NCBI GenBank assembly: GCA_949286295.1
Contig: CASECK010000010.1
Location: 1-17,175, forward strand
Reading direction: 5' to 3'
Source of the DNA: an uncultured bacterium
Lineage (GTDB): Bacteria; Bacillota; Clostridia; Oscillospirales; Oscillospiraceae
Length of the DNA: 17,175 bases
In this document: positions 1 to 6,886 of the stretch, piece after piece
Layout: each line of letters starts with the position of its first letter
Numbering within the stretch: the first letter of the stretch is position 1
Position numbers and translations under genes: made by a program
Notes under the pieces: model-generated
Told to the model about the DNA's origin: nothing
Seen by the model: the letters and a program-made list of their open reading frames with translations, nothing else
Databases searched by the model: none

Positions 1-35
1 CGAGGGCGGGCTTTCTGGAGGAAAACCCGTCCTCG
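1..35. terminator. Hairpin at window edge, possible upp-operon terminator
   Basis: Two arms, CGAGGGCGGG at 1-10 and CCCGTCCTCG at 26-35, pair over 10 bp with one G-T wobble around a 15-nt loop. The hairpin lies 20 nt past the upp stop codon, where an operon terminator is expected. On the minus strand any T-tract would fall outside the window; on the plus strand the stem is followed by TTGTTT, so it could also serve a gene to the left. The direction is therefore undecided. Confidence 0.4.
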
Positions 36-54
36 TTGTTTGAGGGCAGCTGAT

Positions 55-690
55 TTACTTGGTGCCGAAGATCCGGTCGCCGGCATCGCCCAGACCGGGC
101 ACAATGTACGCATGCTCATTGAGCTTCTCGTCCACCGCGGCCACATAGATGTCCACATCCGGATGGTCCCGGCGGATGACCGCGATTCCCTCGGGGGCGG
201 CCAGGATGTTCATCAGCTTGATGTGCTTGCAGCCGTAACCTTTGAGGAAGGTGACCGCCGCGGAGGCGGAGCCGCCGGTGGCCAGCATGGGGTCCAGCAC
301 AATCACGTCCCGCTCGGCGATGTCGGAGGGCATTTTGCAGTAGTACTCCACCGGCTGATGGGTCTCCGGGTCCCGGTACAGGCCGATATGGCCCACCTTG
401 GCGGAGGGGATAAGGTTCAAAATGCCGTCCACCATGCCAAGGCCCGCCCGGAGAATGGGGACGATGGCCAGCTTTTTACCAGACAGATGCTTGAAGGTCC
501 CGGTGGCGACGGGGGTCTTGACCACCACGTCCTCCAGGGGCAGGTCCCGGGTGGCCTCGTAACACTCCAGGGCGGCAATCTCAGAGACAATCTCCCGGAA
601 CTCCTTGACGCCGGTGCGCTCGTCCCGGAGGATGGTCAGCTTGTGCTGCAGCAAGGGATGGTCTAATACGTGTACTTTTTCGTCAAACAT
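55..690 (-). CDS. upp: Uracil phosphoribosyltransferase
   Basis: Converts uracil and PRPP to UMP and pyrophosphate in the cytoplasm (pyrimidine salvage). The 211-residue product has the family's usual length. The PRPP-binding loop is seen at residues 133-141 (DPMLATGGS), the flexible-loop region around IVPILRAGLGMVDG at 76-89, and the uracil-recognition C-terminus VPGLGDAGDRIFGTK at the end. The ATG at 690-688 lies inside the 3' end of tsaB (8-nt overlap), so it is probably translated from the tsaB transcript. It is the last gene of tsaE-tsaB-upp. No separate promoter is obvious. Identity is clear from motifs over the whole length. Confidence 0.97.
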   Translation of the reverse strand: MFDEKVHVLDHPLLQHKLTILRDERTGVKEFREIVSEIAALECYEATRDLPLEDVVVKTPVATGTFKHLSGKKLAIVPILRAGLGMVDGILNLIPSAKVGHIGLYRDPETHQPVEYYCKMPSDIAERDVIVLDPMLATGGSASAAVTFLKGYGCKHIKLMNILAAPEGIAVIRRDHPDVDIYVAAVDEKLNEHAYIVPGLGDAGDRIFGTK

Positions 691-1423
691 CTCTACGGTC
701 CCCTTCTATCGTAAATTTTGAACGTTGCTCCCGCTCCAGCCGCTCCCGCTCCGCCTGGGACAGGCGGTGGTAAACCGGGACCAGCCGGTCCCCCTTCGCC
801 AATTCTCCCCGGGCGGCAAGCGCCCTGGCGGCGGCGGCCACTCCCCAGGCGCTCTGCCAGCGCAGATGCTCCGGGGCCATGGTCAGGCCGGGAAGCTGCT
901 CTTGTAAGGTATTATAGCACAGCAGCGCCCCGTCTCCAACGACAATTTTCGGGTTTGGATCATTTTTCAGCTCCTCACCCAGCTGGGCCAGGGAGACGGC
1001 CCGGTCGGGGCACAGCCGCTCCAGCCCGCCGCCGGTGGCCCGGAAGAGGGCATTATACACCTGCCCCCGCCGGGCGTCCATGACGCAGACGAGGAGCGCT
1101 CCCTCCATGTGGGCCAGGGGCCAGGCCATGGACTCCAGGGTGGAGCAGGCGGCGCAGTCCTTGTCCTGCGCCCAGGCCAGTCCCTTGGCGGTGGATACGG
1201 CGATGCGCAGGCCGGTAAAGGAGCCAGGCCCCGCCGCCACGGCGATGACGTCCACCTGCTCCAGGCCGGCGCCGCAGTTTTTCAGCATTTCGTGGACCAT
1301 GGGCAGCAGGGTGCGGCTGTGCGTCAGGCCGCTGTTTTGATAACTCTGGGCCACCAGCTCCCCATCCCGGCACAAAGCGGCGGAACAGGCGCGGGCCGAG
1401 GCCTCCAGCGCCAGGATGATCAC
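683..1423 (-). CDS. tsaB: tRNA threonylcarbamoyladenosine biosynthesis protein TsaB
   Basis: An ASKHA-fold partner of TsaD and TsaE in making N6-threonylcarbamoyladenosine at position 37 of ANN-decoding tRNAs. The N-terminus (MIILALEASARACSAAL), the LTHSRTLLP segment and the diagnostic AAGPGSFTGLRI motif are all present; the C-terminal LSQAERE run is also typical. I chose the GTG at 1423-1421, giving 246 residues, because homology begins exactly there; it overlaps the tsaE stop by 4 nt (GTGA). The reading frame stays open 40 codons further upstream, but that part is tsaE read in another frame. A purine-rich GGGGGTGGAG precedes the start. The rimI and tsaD genes that often follow tsaB are not next to it; upp follows instead. 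Confidence 0.94.
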   Translation of the reverse strand: MIILALEASARACSAALCRDGELVAQSYQNSGLTHSRTLLPMVHEMLKNCGAGLEQVDVIAVAAGPGSFTGLRIAVSTAKGLAWAQDKDCAACSTLESMAWPLAHMEGALLVCVMDARRGQVYNALFRATGGGLERLCPDRAVSLAQLGEELKNDPNPKIVVGDGALLCYNTLQEQLPGLTMAPEHLRWQSAWGVAAAARALAARGELAKGDRLVPVYHRLSQAERERLEREQRSKFTIEGDRRDV

Positions 1424-1851
1424 ACCTCCACCCCCTCGATGGTGATGATGCGCTGGCTGTCGTGGGTGCCCCGGCGGATGTCCACCCGAATGGTCCCCTC
1501 CTCCAGGGCGCTGGCCACATTCTCGCTCCACTCCACGGCGCACACGCCGCCCCGGAGCAAATAGTCCTCCCAGCCGATGTCAAACAGCTCGCCGGCGCAG
1601 CTTAAGCGGTACATATCAAAGTGGAACAGGGGCAGCCGCCCCCCCTCATACTCGTTGACAATCGTAAAGGTGGGGCTGGTCACCCGCTCTAAAATTCCAA
1701 GTCCCTGGGCCAGCCCCCGGGTGAAGGCGGTCTTCCCCGCCCCCAGCTCGCCGGTGAAGGCCACCACGTCCCCGGGCCGCAGCCGGGCGGCCAGCCGCCG
1801 GCCCAGCGCCTCGGTCTGCTCCGGACCGTCGCTTACGTGGATTTGCGCCAT
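1420..1851 (-). CDS. tsaE: tRNA threonylcarbamoyladenosine biosynthesis ATPase TsaE
   Basis: P-loop ATPase that drives turnover of the TsaB-TsaD complex in t6A tRNA modification. The protein is 143 residues, near the family norm. The Walker A loop GELGAGKT is at residues 34-41, the switch-like TSPTF at 59-63 and HFDMYRL near 77-83, all family hallmarks. The ATG at 1851 is preceded by GAGGAGGATACC, a good ribosome site. It is the first gene of a minus-strand operon with tsaB and upp and is divergent from rodA across a 123-bp intergenic region that holds both promoters. Confidence 0.96.
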   Translation of the reverse strand: MAQIHVSDGPEQTEALGRRLAARLRPGDVVAFTGELGAGKTAFTRGLAQGLGILERVTSPTFTIVNEYEGGRLPLFHFDMYRLSCAGELFDIGWEDYLLRGGVCAVEWSENVASALEEGTIRVDIRRGTHDSQRIITIEGVEV

Positions 1852-1894
1852 GGTATCCTCCTCAGTTTACAGAAAATTTTCACATTCCGGGAAG

Positions 1895-1923
1895 ATTATA
1901 CCACGTTTTAGTTTGCGTTTCCA
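1895..1923 (-). promoter_or_regulatory. Extended -10 sigma-A promoter for tsaE-tsaB-upp
   Basis: On the minus strand the -10 is a perfect TATAAT (1900 to 1895) preceded by TGG, making an extended -10. The -35 candidate TGGAAA (1923 to 1918) matches consensus at 4 of 6 positions with a 17-bp spacer. The tsaE ATG is about 45 nt past the -10. The -35 sits within the spacer of the opposing rodA promoter, so RNA polymerase may not be able to occupy both at once. Confidence 0.75.
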
Positions 1924-1940
1924 CACAAATGTGTTAAAAT
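1913..1940 (+). promoter_or_regulatory. Extended -10 promoter for the RodA-like gene, with inverted repeat
   Basis: The -10 TAAAAT (1935-1940) has one mismatch and is preceded by TGT, an extended -10. The -35 candidate TTGCGT (1913-1918) is weak (3 of 6), with 16-bp spacing. A perfect inverted repeat ACACA-AA-TGTGT at 1923-1934 fills the end of the spacer directly before the -10 and could be an operator; no regulator is known for it. The start codon is 35 nt past the -10. Confidence 0.6.
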
Positions 1941-1974
1941 ATAAGCCGAATGTCTGACCAAGGGAGGTGAAGTC

Positions 1975-3162
1975 TTGGCCGCGCTGTTCTCCCCCATCCG
2001 GGATTTTTTTCGAAAAGGCGATTTGGTGCTTCTGGCCCTGTGCCTGCTGGCCAGCGGCTTTGGCCTGGTCCTCATCTTTTCCGCCACCCAGTATTATCCT
2101 TCCGGGCCCACCCGGTTTCTCCTGATTCAGTCCCTGGCCATCGTCCTGGGGGTGGTGGCCTATATGCTGCTGACCATGGTGGACTTCCGCCTGTTTGTAG
2201 AGAAGAATTGGAAGCTGCTGCTGGCTTTCAACGTGTTGTTTATCCTGCTGCTGCTCACTCCCCTGGGGACCGACCACGACATGGGCAACCTGAACTGGCT
2301 GGACATTCCCGGCCTGCCGGTGGACATCCAGCCCAACGAGGTGGTCAAGCTCCCCTTTATCCTGATGCTCTCCTACCAGATCAGCCGCATCCAGGAGCGG
2401 GACCGGGATATCAGCAGCCTGCCCTCCCTCCTGCAAATCGGCGGGCACGCGGTGTTTATGCTGGGCCTGATTGCCGCGGTATGCGGTGATTTCGGGATGT
2501 GCGTGGTCTATTTGTTCATCTTCGCCTTTATGGCCTGGGCCTCCGGGGTCAAGCTGCGGTGGTTTATCCTGGTGGGAGGCGGCGCGGTGCTGGCCGCCGT
2601 CATCCTGTGGCTGTTCGTGCTGCCCGAGACCAGCCTGTGGAGCGACTACCGCATTATGCGCTTCCGGGTGGTCTTTGACCACGACCTGGACCCCCAGGGC
2701 ATGGGCTTTCAGCAGGAGTGCTCCATCCGGGCCATCGGCGCGGGACAGCTGTTCGGCTGCGGCTACCTCAACGGCCCCAGGACTCAGGCGGCCTACTCCT
2801 CCGCCCTCCCCTCCCGGTACAACGATTTCATCTTCGCGGTCTGCGGCGAGGAGCTGGGGATGGCCGGATGCCTGCTGCTGCTGGTAGTGCTGTGCGGGGT
2901 GGTCATCCGGTGCCTCTGGGTGGGGCGGCAGGCCAGCTCCCCCTTTGACGCCTATGTGTGCGTGGGCATGGCCGGGATGCTGCTCATCCAGATTACCCTG
3001 AACGTGGGGATGTGCCTGTACATCCTGCCCGTCATGGGCCTCACCCTCCCCTTCATCAGCTATGGCGGCTCGTCCATCCTCACCCTGTACGCCGCCATGG
3101 GAATCGTATCAAGTGTAAAGGCAAGAGCCTTGCCAAGCTGGCTGCGCGGCCGGAGTGCGTAG
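1975..3162 (+). CDS. rodA: RodA/FtsW/SpoVE-type SEDS peptidoglycan glycosyltransferase (RodA-like)
   Basis: Multi-pass membrane protein of the SEDS family, which polymerises lipid II into peptidoglycan during elongation, division or spore cortex synthesis. The 395 residues contain about ten hydrophobic segments. Family landmarks: QPNEVVK at 119-125 (usual QPSE), the GDFG segment at 171-174, QQECSIRAIGAGQLFGCG at 246-263, the putative catalytic Asp284 in YNDFIFAVCGEELG, and a C-terminal PFISYGGSS. Several normally fixed residues differ (QPSE to QPNE, TDFIF to NDFIF, AIGSGG to AIGAGQ), so this is a divergent member. I assign RodA over FtsW/SpoVE mainly by overall feel of the sequence. Start is TTG at 1975, backed by GGGAGGTGA seven bases upstream; no other start sits as well. 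It is a single gene ending at a terminator, with no mreBCD or penicillin-binding protein next to it. Confidence 0.85.
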   Translation: MAALFSPIRDFFRKGDLVLLALCLLASGFGLVLIFSATQYYPSGPTRFLLIQSLAIVLGVVAYMLLTMVDFRLFVEKNWKLLLAFNVLFILLLLTPLGTDHDMGNLNWLDIPGLPVDIQPNEVVKLPFILMLSYQISRIQERDRDISSLPSLLQIGGHAVFMLGLIAAVCGDFGMCVVYLFIFAFMAWASGVKLRWFILVGGGAVLAAVILWLFVLPETSLWSDYRIMRFRVVFDHDLDPQGMGFQQECSIRAIGAGQLFGCGYLNGPRTQAAYSSALPSRYNDFIFAVCGEELGMAGCLLLLVVLCGVVIRCLWVGRQASSPFDAYVCVGMAGMLLIQITLNVGMCLYILPVMGLTLPFISYGGSSILTLYAAMGIVSSVKARALPSWLRGRSA

Positions 3163-3191
3163 TCTTTCCCGCCGCTCTCCCGGCGGAACGG

Positions 3192-3230
3192 CGAAGGGCC
3201 GCCCCCTTTGGGGCAGCCCTTCGTTTTGTT
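3192..3230 (+). terminator. Rho-independent terminator after the RodA-like gene
   Basis: Stem 3192-3205 pairs with 3210-3223 around a CTTT loop: 13 base pairs with one C/A mismatch, followed by TTTTGTT at 3224-3230. It lies 30 nt after the stop. Read on the minus strand it also lies past the rnfB stop but has no T-tract there, so any bidirectional effect would be weak. Confidence 0.88.
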
Positions 3231-3248
3231 AGTCTCTTTCTCCAGAGG

Positions 3249-4055
3249 TCAAGCATCGGCGGGGATGTGGATGACGCCCACAGGGCACTCCTTCACGCAC
3301 AGCTGACAGCCCTTGCACTTCTCCTGGTCGATGCGGGCCAGGTTGTTCTCCACGGTGATGGCGTCGAAGTGGCACACCTTGGTGCACTTCATACAGCCGA
3401 TACATCCGGCGGTGCAGGCCTTGCGGGTGTCGGCCCCCTTTTGCTGGTTGAGGCACAGCACCACGGGCTTGCGCTTGTTCTCGGGCACGATGTCGATGAC
3501 CGCGTTGGGGCAGGCCTTGGCGCAGGCGCCGCAGCCCACGCACTTTCCGTAGTCCACCTTGGCGATGCCGTCCACGATATGGACCGCGTCAAAGGCGCAG
3601 GCCCGCACACAGTCCCCGTACCCCAGGCAGCCGAACTGACACATCCCGTCGCCGCCGTACAGGCCCTTGACGGCCTGGCAGCTCTGGATTCCCTGGAACT
3701 CATAGCGCTTGGAGGTCTTGTCGCAGGTGCCGGAGCAGCGCACCACCGCCTTCATAGGCGTGACGTTTCCCGCGTCCACCCCCATAATCTGGGCGATGGC
3801 GGCGGCGCATTTTGCCCCTCCGGGGATACACTTGTTGATGTCGTTCCCGTCTTCCACGATGCTCTTGGCATAGTCGGCGCAGCCGGCGCAGCCGCAGGCG
3901 CCGCAGTTGGCCCCGGCCAGCACGCCGGTGATTTGCTCCACCCGCTCGTCCACCGGGACATACATCACAATGGAGGCCACCACCAGAATCACAGCGCCAA
4001 TCAGTCCAATCACCGTGACCAGGGCCACCGCCATCAGGATCATTTGCATATCCAT
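3249..4055 (-). CDS. rnfB: Rnf complex subunit RnfB (multi-cluster iron-sulfur subunit)
   Basis: Electron-entry subunit of the Rnf ferredoxin:NAD+ oxidoreductase, on the cytoplasmic membrane face. One N-terminal membrane helix (about residues 6-30) is followed by the RnfB-type cluster site C51-x2-C-x-C-x2-C59 with Cys76 nearby. Then come ferredoxin-like sets: C139/143/149/153, C172-x2-C-x2-C-x3-C182-P, C218-x2-C-x2-C-x3-C228 and C247-x2-C-x2-C-x3-C257-P. At 268 residues it is much longer than proteobacterial RnfB (about 190), matching the clostridial type with extra [4Fe-4S] clusters. The start ATG at 4055 has GGGAGGGGG upstream; in-frame ATGs at codons 3 and 5 are possible alternatives. It is the last gene of the operon, 18 nt after rnfA. 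Confidence 0.96.
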   Translation of the reverse strand: MDMQMILMAVALVTVIGLIGAVILVVASIVMYVPVDERVEQITGVLAGANCGACGCAGCADYAKSIVEDGNDINKCIPGGAKCAAAIAQIMGVDAGNVTPMKAVVRCSGTCDKTSKRYEFQGIQSCQAVKGLYGGDGMCQFGCLGYGDCVRACAFDAVHIVDGIAKVDYGKCVGCGACAKACPNAVIDIVPENKRKPVVLCLNQQKGADTRKACTAGCIGCMKCTKVCHFDAITVENNLARIDQEKCKGCQLCVKECPVGVIHIPADA

Positions 4056-4073
4056 TCTACTTTCCCCCTCCCG

Positions 4074-4703
4074 TCAGACGCCGAAGATGTTCTCGACGAT
4101 GCCGCCAAAGCCCATAAAGGACAGGGAGACCATCGCCGCGGCCACCAGGGTGATGGGCAGGTCCCGGAAGCACTTGGGCGGCATGGCCGCCTCCACCCGG
4201 CGGCGCACGCCGGAGAAGAGCACCATGGCCACCAGATAGCCGATGCCCGCGCCGGCGGCGCAGATGATCGACTCCAGGAAGTCATAGCCGTTGTCGATAT
4301 TCAGCACGGTGACGCCCAGAATGGTGCAGTTGGTGGTAATCAGGGGCAGGTAGACGCCCAGAGCCCGGTAGAGCGCCGGAATAAACTTTTTCAGGATACT
4401 CTCCAGCAGCTGGACCAGCACGGCGATGATGAGGATGAATACAATGGTCTGAAGGTAGCCCAAATCCCACTTCAACTGTCCGGCGGCGTCCACCGGGGTC
4501 AGCAGGAAGGTCTGGATGGGCCAGGTGGCAGCGGTGGCCAGCACCATCACGAAGGTGACGGCCAGGGACATTCCCACCGCGCTGTCCAGCTTCTTGGACA
4601 CGCCCAGGAAGGGGCAGATGCCCAGGAACTGGACCAGCACGTAGTTATCCACCAGAATCATGGAGAAGAAGATGACGGCCAGCTGAACGGTATACTCGCT
4701 CAT
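4074..4703 (-). CDS. rnfA: Rnf complex membrane subunit RnfA
   Basis: Integral membrane subunit that, with RnfE, forms the ion-translocating core. It has about six hydrophobic helices. The two cysteines expected to hold an intramembrane [2Fe-2S] cluster shared with RnfE are seen in GICPFLG (Cys30) and TTNCTILG (Cys126), the latter typical of NqrE/RnfA. I take the ATG at 4703-4701 (209 residues), which shares one base with the rnfE stop (TGATG); a GTG immediately upstream (4706) would add one residue, and GGAGGG upstream fits either. It is a distant paralogue of the neighbouring rnfE, with inverted topology, as known for this pair. Confidence 0.95.
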   Translation of the reverse strand: MSEYTVQLAVIFFSMILVDNYVLVQFLGICPFLGVSKKLDSAVGMSLAVTFVMVLATAATWPIQTFLLTPVDAAGQLKWDLGYLQTIVFILIIAVLVQLLESILKKFIPALYRALGVYLPLITTNCTILGVTVLNIDNGYDFLESIICAAGAGIGYLVAMVLFSGVRRRVEAAMPPKCFRDLPITLVAAAMVSLSFMGFGGIVENIFGV

Positions 4704-5392
4704 CACGCATTCCCTCCTTCCACAGCCTCAGCGTGGGCGGAGGCCTTCTCCTTCTTGGGGCGGGTGGTCAGCCAGATTGCGGCCGCCATCATCACCCCGT
4801 AGATGAAGAAGCCGCCGGGGGCGCTGGTCATGATGGTGAAGGGGTCGATGGACTCCGGCAGGACCTGAATGGCAAAGCCCTCGGGCAGGAAGGGGAACAG
4901 GCCGTCCAGCCCGGACATCCAGGTGCCGGACCCCAAAATCTCGCGGATGGTGCCCATGATGGTCAGGGTGAGCATAAAGCCGATGCCCATGCCCAGGCCG
5001 TCCAGGGCGGAGTCCACGATTCCGTTTTTGGAGGCGAACATCTCCGCCCGGCCCAGGATGATGCAGTTGACCACGATGAGGGGCAGGTAGACGCCCAGGG
5101 CCGTATCCAGGGCGGGCACAAAGGCCTTCACCAGCATCTGCACCACCGACACAAAGCCGGCGATGACCGTGATATAGCAGGGGATGCGCACCTGGTTGGG
5201 GATGATTTTCCGCAGCGCGGAGATGACGATATTGGAACACACCAGCACGAAGGTGGCGGCAAGGCCCATGCCGATGCCGTTGGAGGCCATGGTGGAGGTG
5301 GCCAGAGTGGGACAGGTGCCCAGCACCAGCACCAGCACCGGATTCTCCTTCAAAAAGCCGTTGGTGAAAATATTGAATTTGCTGTTACTCAT
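4703..5392 (-). CDS. rnfE: Rnf complex membrane subunit RnfE
   Basis: Integral membrane subunit paralogous to RnfA; together they carry the shared iron-sulfur site and the ion path. It is 229 residues with about six helices. Cysteines matching the RnfA pair occur in GTCPTLATS (Cys27) and VNCIILGRAE (Cys110); GRAEMFA is typical of the RnfE/NqrD branch. The C-terminus is a charged lysine/glutamate tail. ATG at 5392, 16 nt after the rnfG stop, so it is part of the same transcript. No other role is plausible in this context. Confidence 0.95.
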   Translation of the reverse strand: MSNSKFNIFTNGFLKENPVLVLVLGTCPTLATSTMASNGIGMGLAATFVLVCSNIVISALRKIIPNQVRIPCYITVIAGFVSVVQMLVKAFVPALDTALGVYLPLIVVNCIILGRAEMFASKNGIVDSALDGLGMGIGFMLTLTIMGTIREILGSGTWMSGLDGLFPFLPEGFAIQVLPESIDPFTIMTSAPGGFFIYGVMMAAAIWLTTRPKKEKASAHAEAVEGGNA

Positions 5393-5408
5393 CTCAACTC
5401 ACCGCCTT

Positions 5409-5942
5409 TCAAGGTATCTGGTTGTACGCCGCGATGGCGGCGTTGACCGCGTTCATCAGCGCGGTGCTGGAGACGGTGGCGCCAGCCAGGGCGTCTACGT
5501 CCTGATTGAGCGCCAGGGGCGCGGCGGCGGACAGGCCGCTGTACTGGGCCAGATAGTCCGGGTTGGCGACCACGTTGGAGCCGATGCCCTTGGTCTCCTC
5601 CTGCTGGGTGACGGCGATGCTGGTGATGGAGCCGTTCGAGTCAATGCCAACCATGACCACCACGTCGCCGCCATATCCCTTGGCGGAGGCGGTGATGGCG
5701 GCTCCGGCCCCGTTGTCGGCGGTGTAGACGGCGGACACGCCGTCCACGGAGACGCCATCCACCTGCGTAAACCCGTCGGCCTCCGGCAGGACCTGGAGCC
5801 GGGCGGCGTTCTCCGCGGCGATTCGGGCTTCTTCAATAATGGGGGCAGTGACCTCGTTGGTGGCGGCCAGGGCGGCGGTCACCACCACACAGATTAAGGA
5901 GAGCACCACAATGGGCTTTCCGATGCGAGTCCAGTTGTTCAT
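5409..5942 (-). CDS. rnfG: Rnf complex subunit RnfG (covalent FMN carrier)
   Basis: Extracytoplasmic flavoprotein subunit anchored by one N-terminal helix (about residues 8-28). The FMN-binding domain carries the ApbE flavinylation motif DALAGATVSS at 150-159, with Thr156 the expected attachment residue; the common form is SGAT, here AGAT. The segment QEETKGIGSNV is also typical of NqrC/RnfG. At 177 residues it is compact but complete. Its ATG overlaps the rnfD stop by 4 nt (ATGA), suggesting translational coupling. No apbE gene for the flavin transferase lies in this window. Confidence 0.94.
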   Translation of the reverse strand: MNNWTRIGKPIVVLSLICVVVTAALAATNEVTAPIIEEARIAAENAARLQVLPEADGFTQVDGVSVDGVSAVYTADNGAGAAITASAKGYGGDVVVMVGIDSNGSITSIAVTQQEETKGIGSNVVANPDYLAQYSGLSAAAPLALNQDVDALAGATVSSTALMNAVNAAIAAYNQIP

Positions 5943-6886
5943 TTTCCGGCACCCTCCTTGCTCTTCTTAGCTTTGGCGATGCCCAGCCTGTCCTGACGGG
6001 TGAGGACCTCGATGTAGGGGACGGTCAGGTTCATCAGCAAAATGGAGAACGACACGCCCTCCGCCATGGTGCCCAGGAACCGGATGGCGCAGGTGATAAC
6101 GCCAAGGCCCAGGCCGAAAATCAGCTTGCCCAGCTGGGTGGTGGGGGAGGTCACATAGTCGGTGGCCATAAAGAAGGCGCCCAGCAGCAGGCCGCCGGAC
6201 AGCAGCTGCACGATGGGGTCCTGACCGGCCACCAGGCTGAGAACGGCCACAGTGCCCAGATAGGTGACGGGGATGACGGGGCTGATGACCTTGGTGGCAA
6301 TCAGGTAAACCCCGCCGATGATCAGGGTGATGGCGCAGGTCTCGCCCAGCACGCCGCCGTGGTTGCCCAACAGCAGGGTGACATAGTCGGCCGGGCCGAA
6401 GTCGGCAATATGGGCCAGCGGGGTGGCGGCGGTGGCCGCATCCACCCCCCGGGGATAGCCGTAGCTGGACATCTTCCCGGCAAAGCCCATGGCCAGGGCG
6501 ATGCGTCCCACAATGGCGGGGTTGGCGAAGTTATAGCCCAGCCCGCCAAACAGCTGCTTGACGATGACGATGGCCAGGAAAGCGCCCACCACGGCCATCC
6601 ACCAGGGCAGCGTGGAGGGCAGGTTAAAGGCCAGCAGCATCCCGGTGACCACGGCGGAGAAGTCGCCCACTGGGGTCTCGCGGCCCACCAGCTTGCAGTA
6701 GCCCCACTCGAAGAACACACAGGCCGCCACGGTGACGGCGGTGAGAATCAGCGAACTGATGCCGAAGATGATGACGGAGGCCACTAACGTGGGCAGCAGC
6801 GCCAGACACACCCGCTGCATAATCTTCTGGGTGCTGTCCGGCCCGGTGATATGGGGCGCGGCGGTAACAATCAGCTTGTTGCTCAT
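5939..6886 (-). CDS. rnfD: Rnf complex membrane subunit RnfD (covalent FMN)
   Basis: Integral membrane flavoprotein of the NqrB/RnfD family that passes electrons within the complex and is linked to ion pumping. It has 315 residues with roughly nine to ten hydrophobic segments. Family features include the N-terminal PHITGPDSTQKIM (typical start of RnfD), GLGYNFANPAIVGR at 115-128, and the flavinylation motif DAATAATPL with Thr155 as the probable FMN site. A late GAFFMATDYVTSPTT is also characteristic. ATG at 6886 overlaps the rnfC stop by 4 nt. The C-terminal tail is lysine-rich. Confidence 0.95.
   Translation of the reverse strand: MSNKLIVTAAPHITGPDSTQKIMQRVCLALLPTLVASVIIFGISSLILTAVTVAACVFFEWGYCKLVGRETPVGDFSAVVTGMLLAFNLPSTLPWWMAVVGAFLAIVIVKQLFGGLGYNFANPAIVGRIALAMGFAGKMSSYGYPRGVDAATAATPLAHIADFGPADYVTLLLGNHGGVLGETCAITLIIGGVYLIATKVISPVIPVTYLGTVAVLSLVAGQDPIVQLLSGGLLLGAFFMATDYVTSPTTQLGKLIFGLGLGVITCAIRFLGTMAEGVSFSILLMNLTVPYIEVLTRQDRLGIAKAKKSKEGAGK

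Noticed and set aside
1867..2682. 271-codon minus-strand open frame
   Set aside because: It is antisense to the RodA-like gene and crosses the divergent promoter region.
2958..4802. 614-codon plus-strand open frame rich in His/Gly/Asp
   Set aside because: It is antisense to rnfB and rnfA, which have clear motifs on the minus strand; its composition is the typical complement of GC-rich coding DNA.
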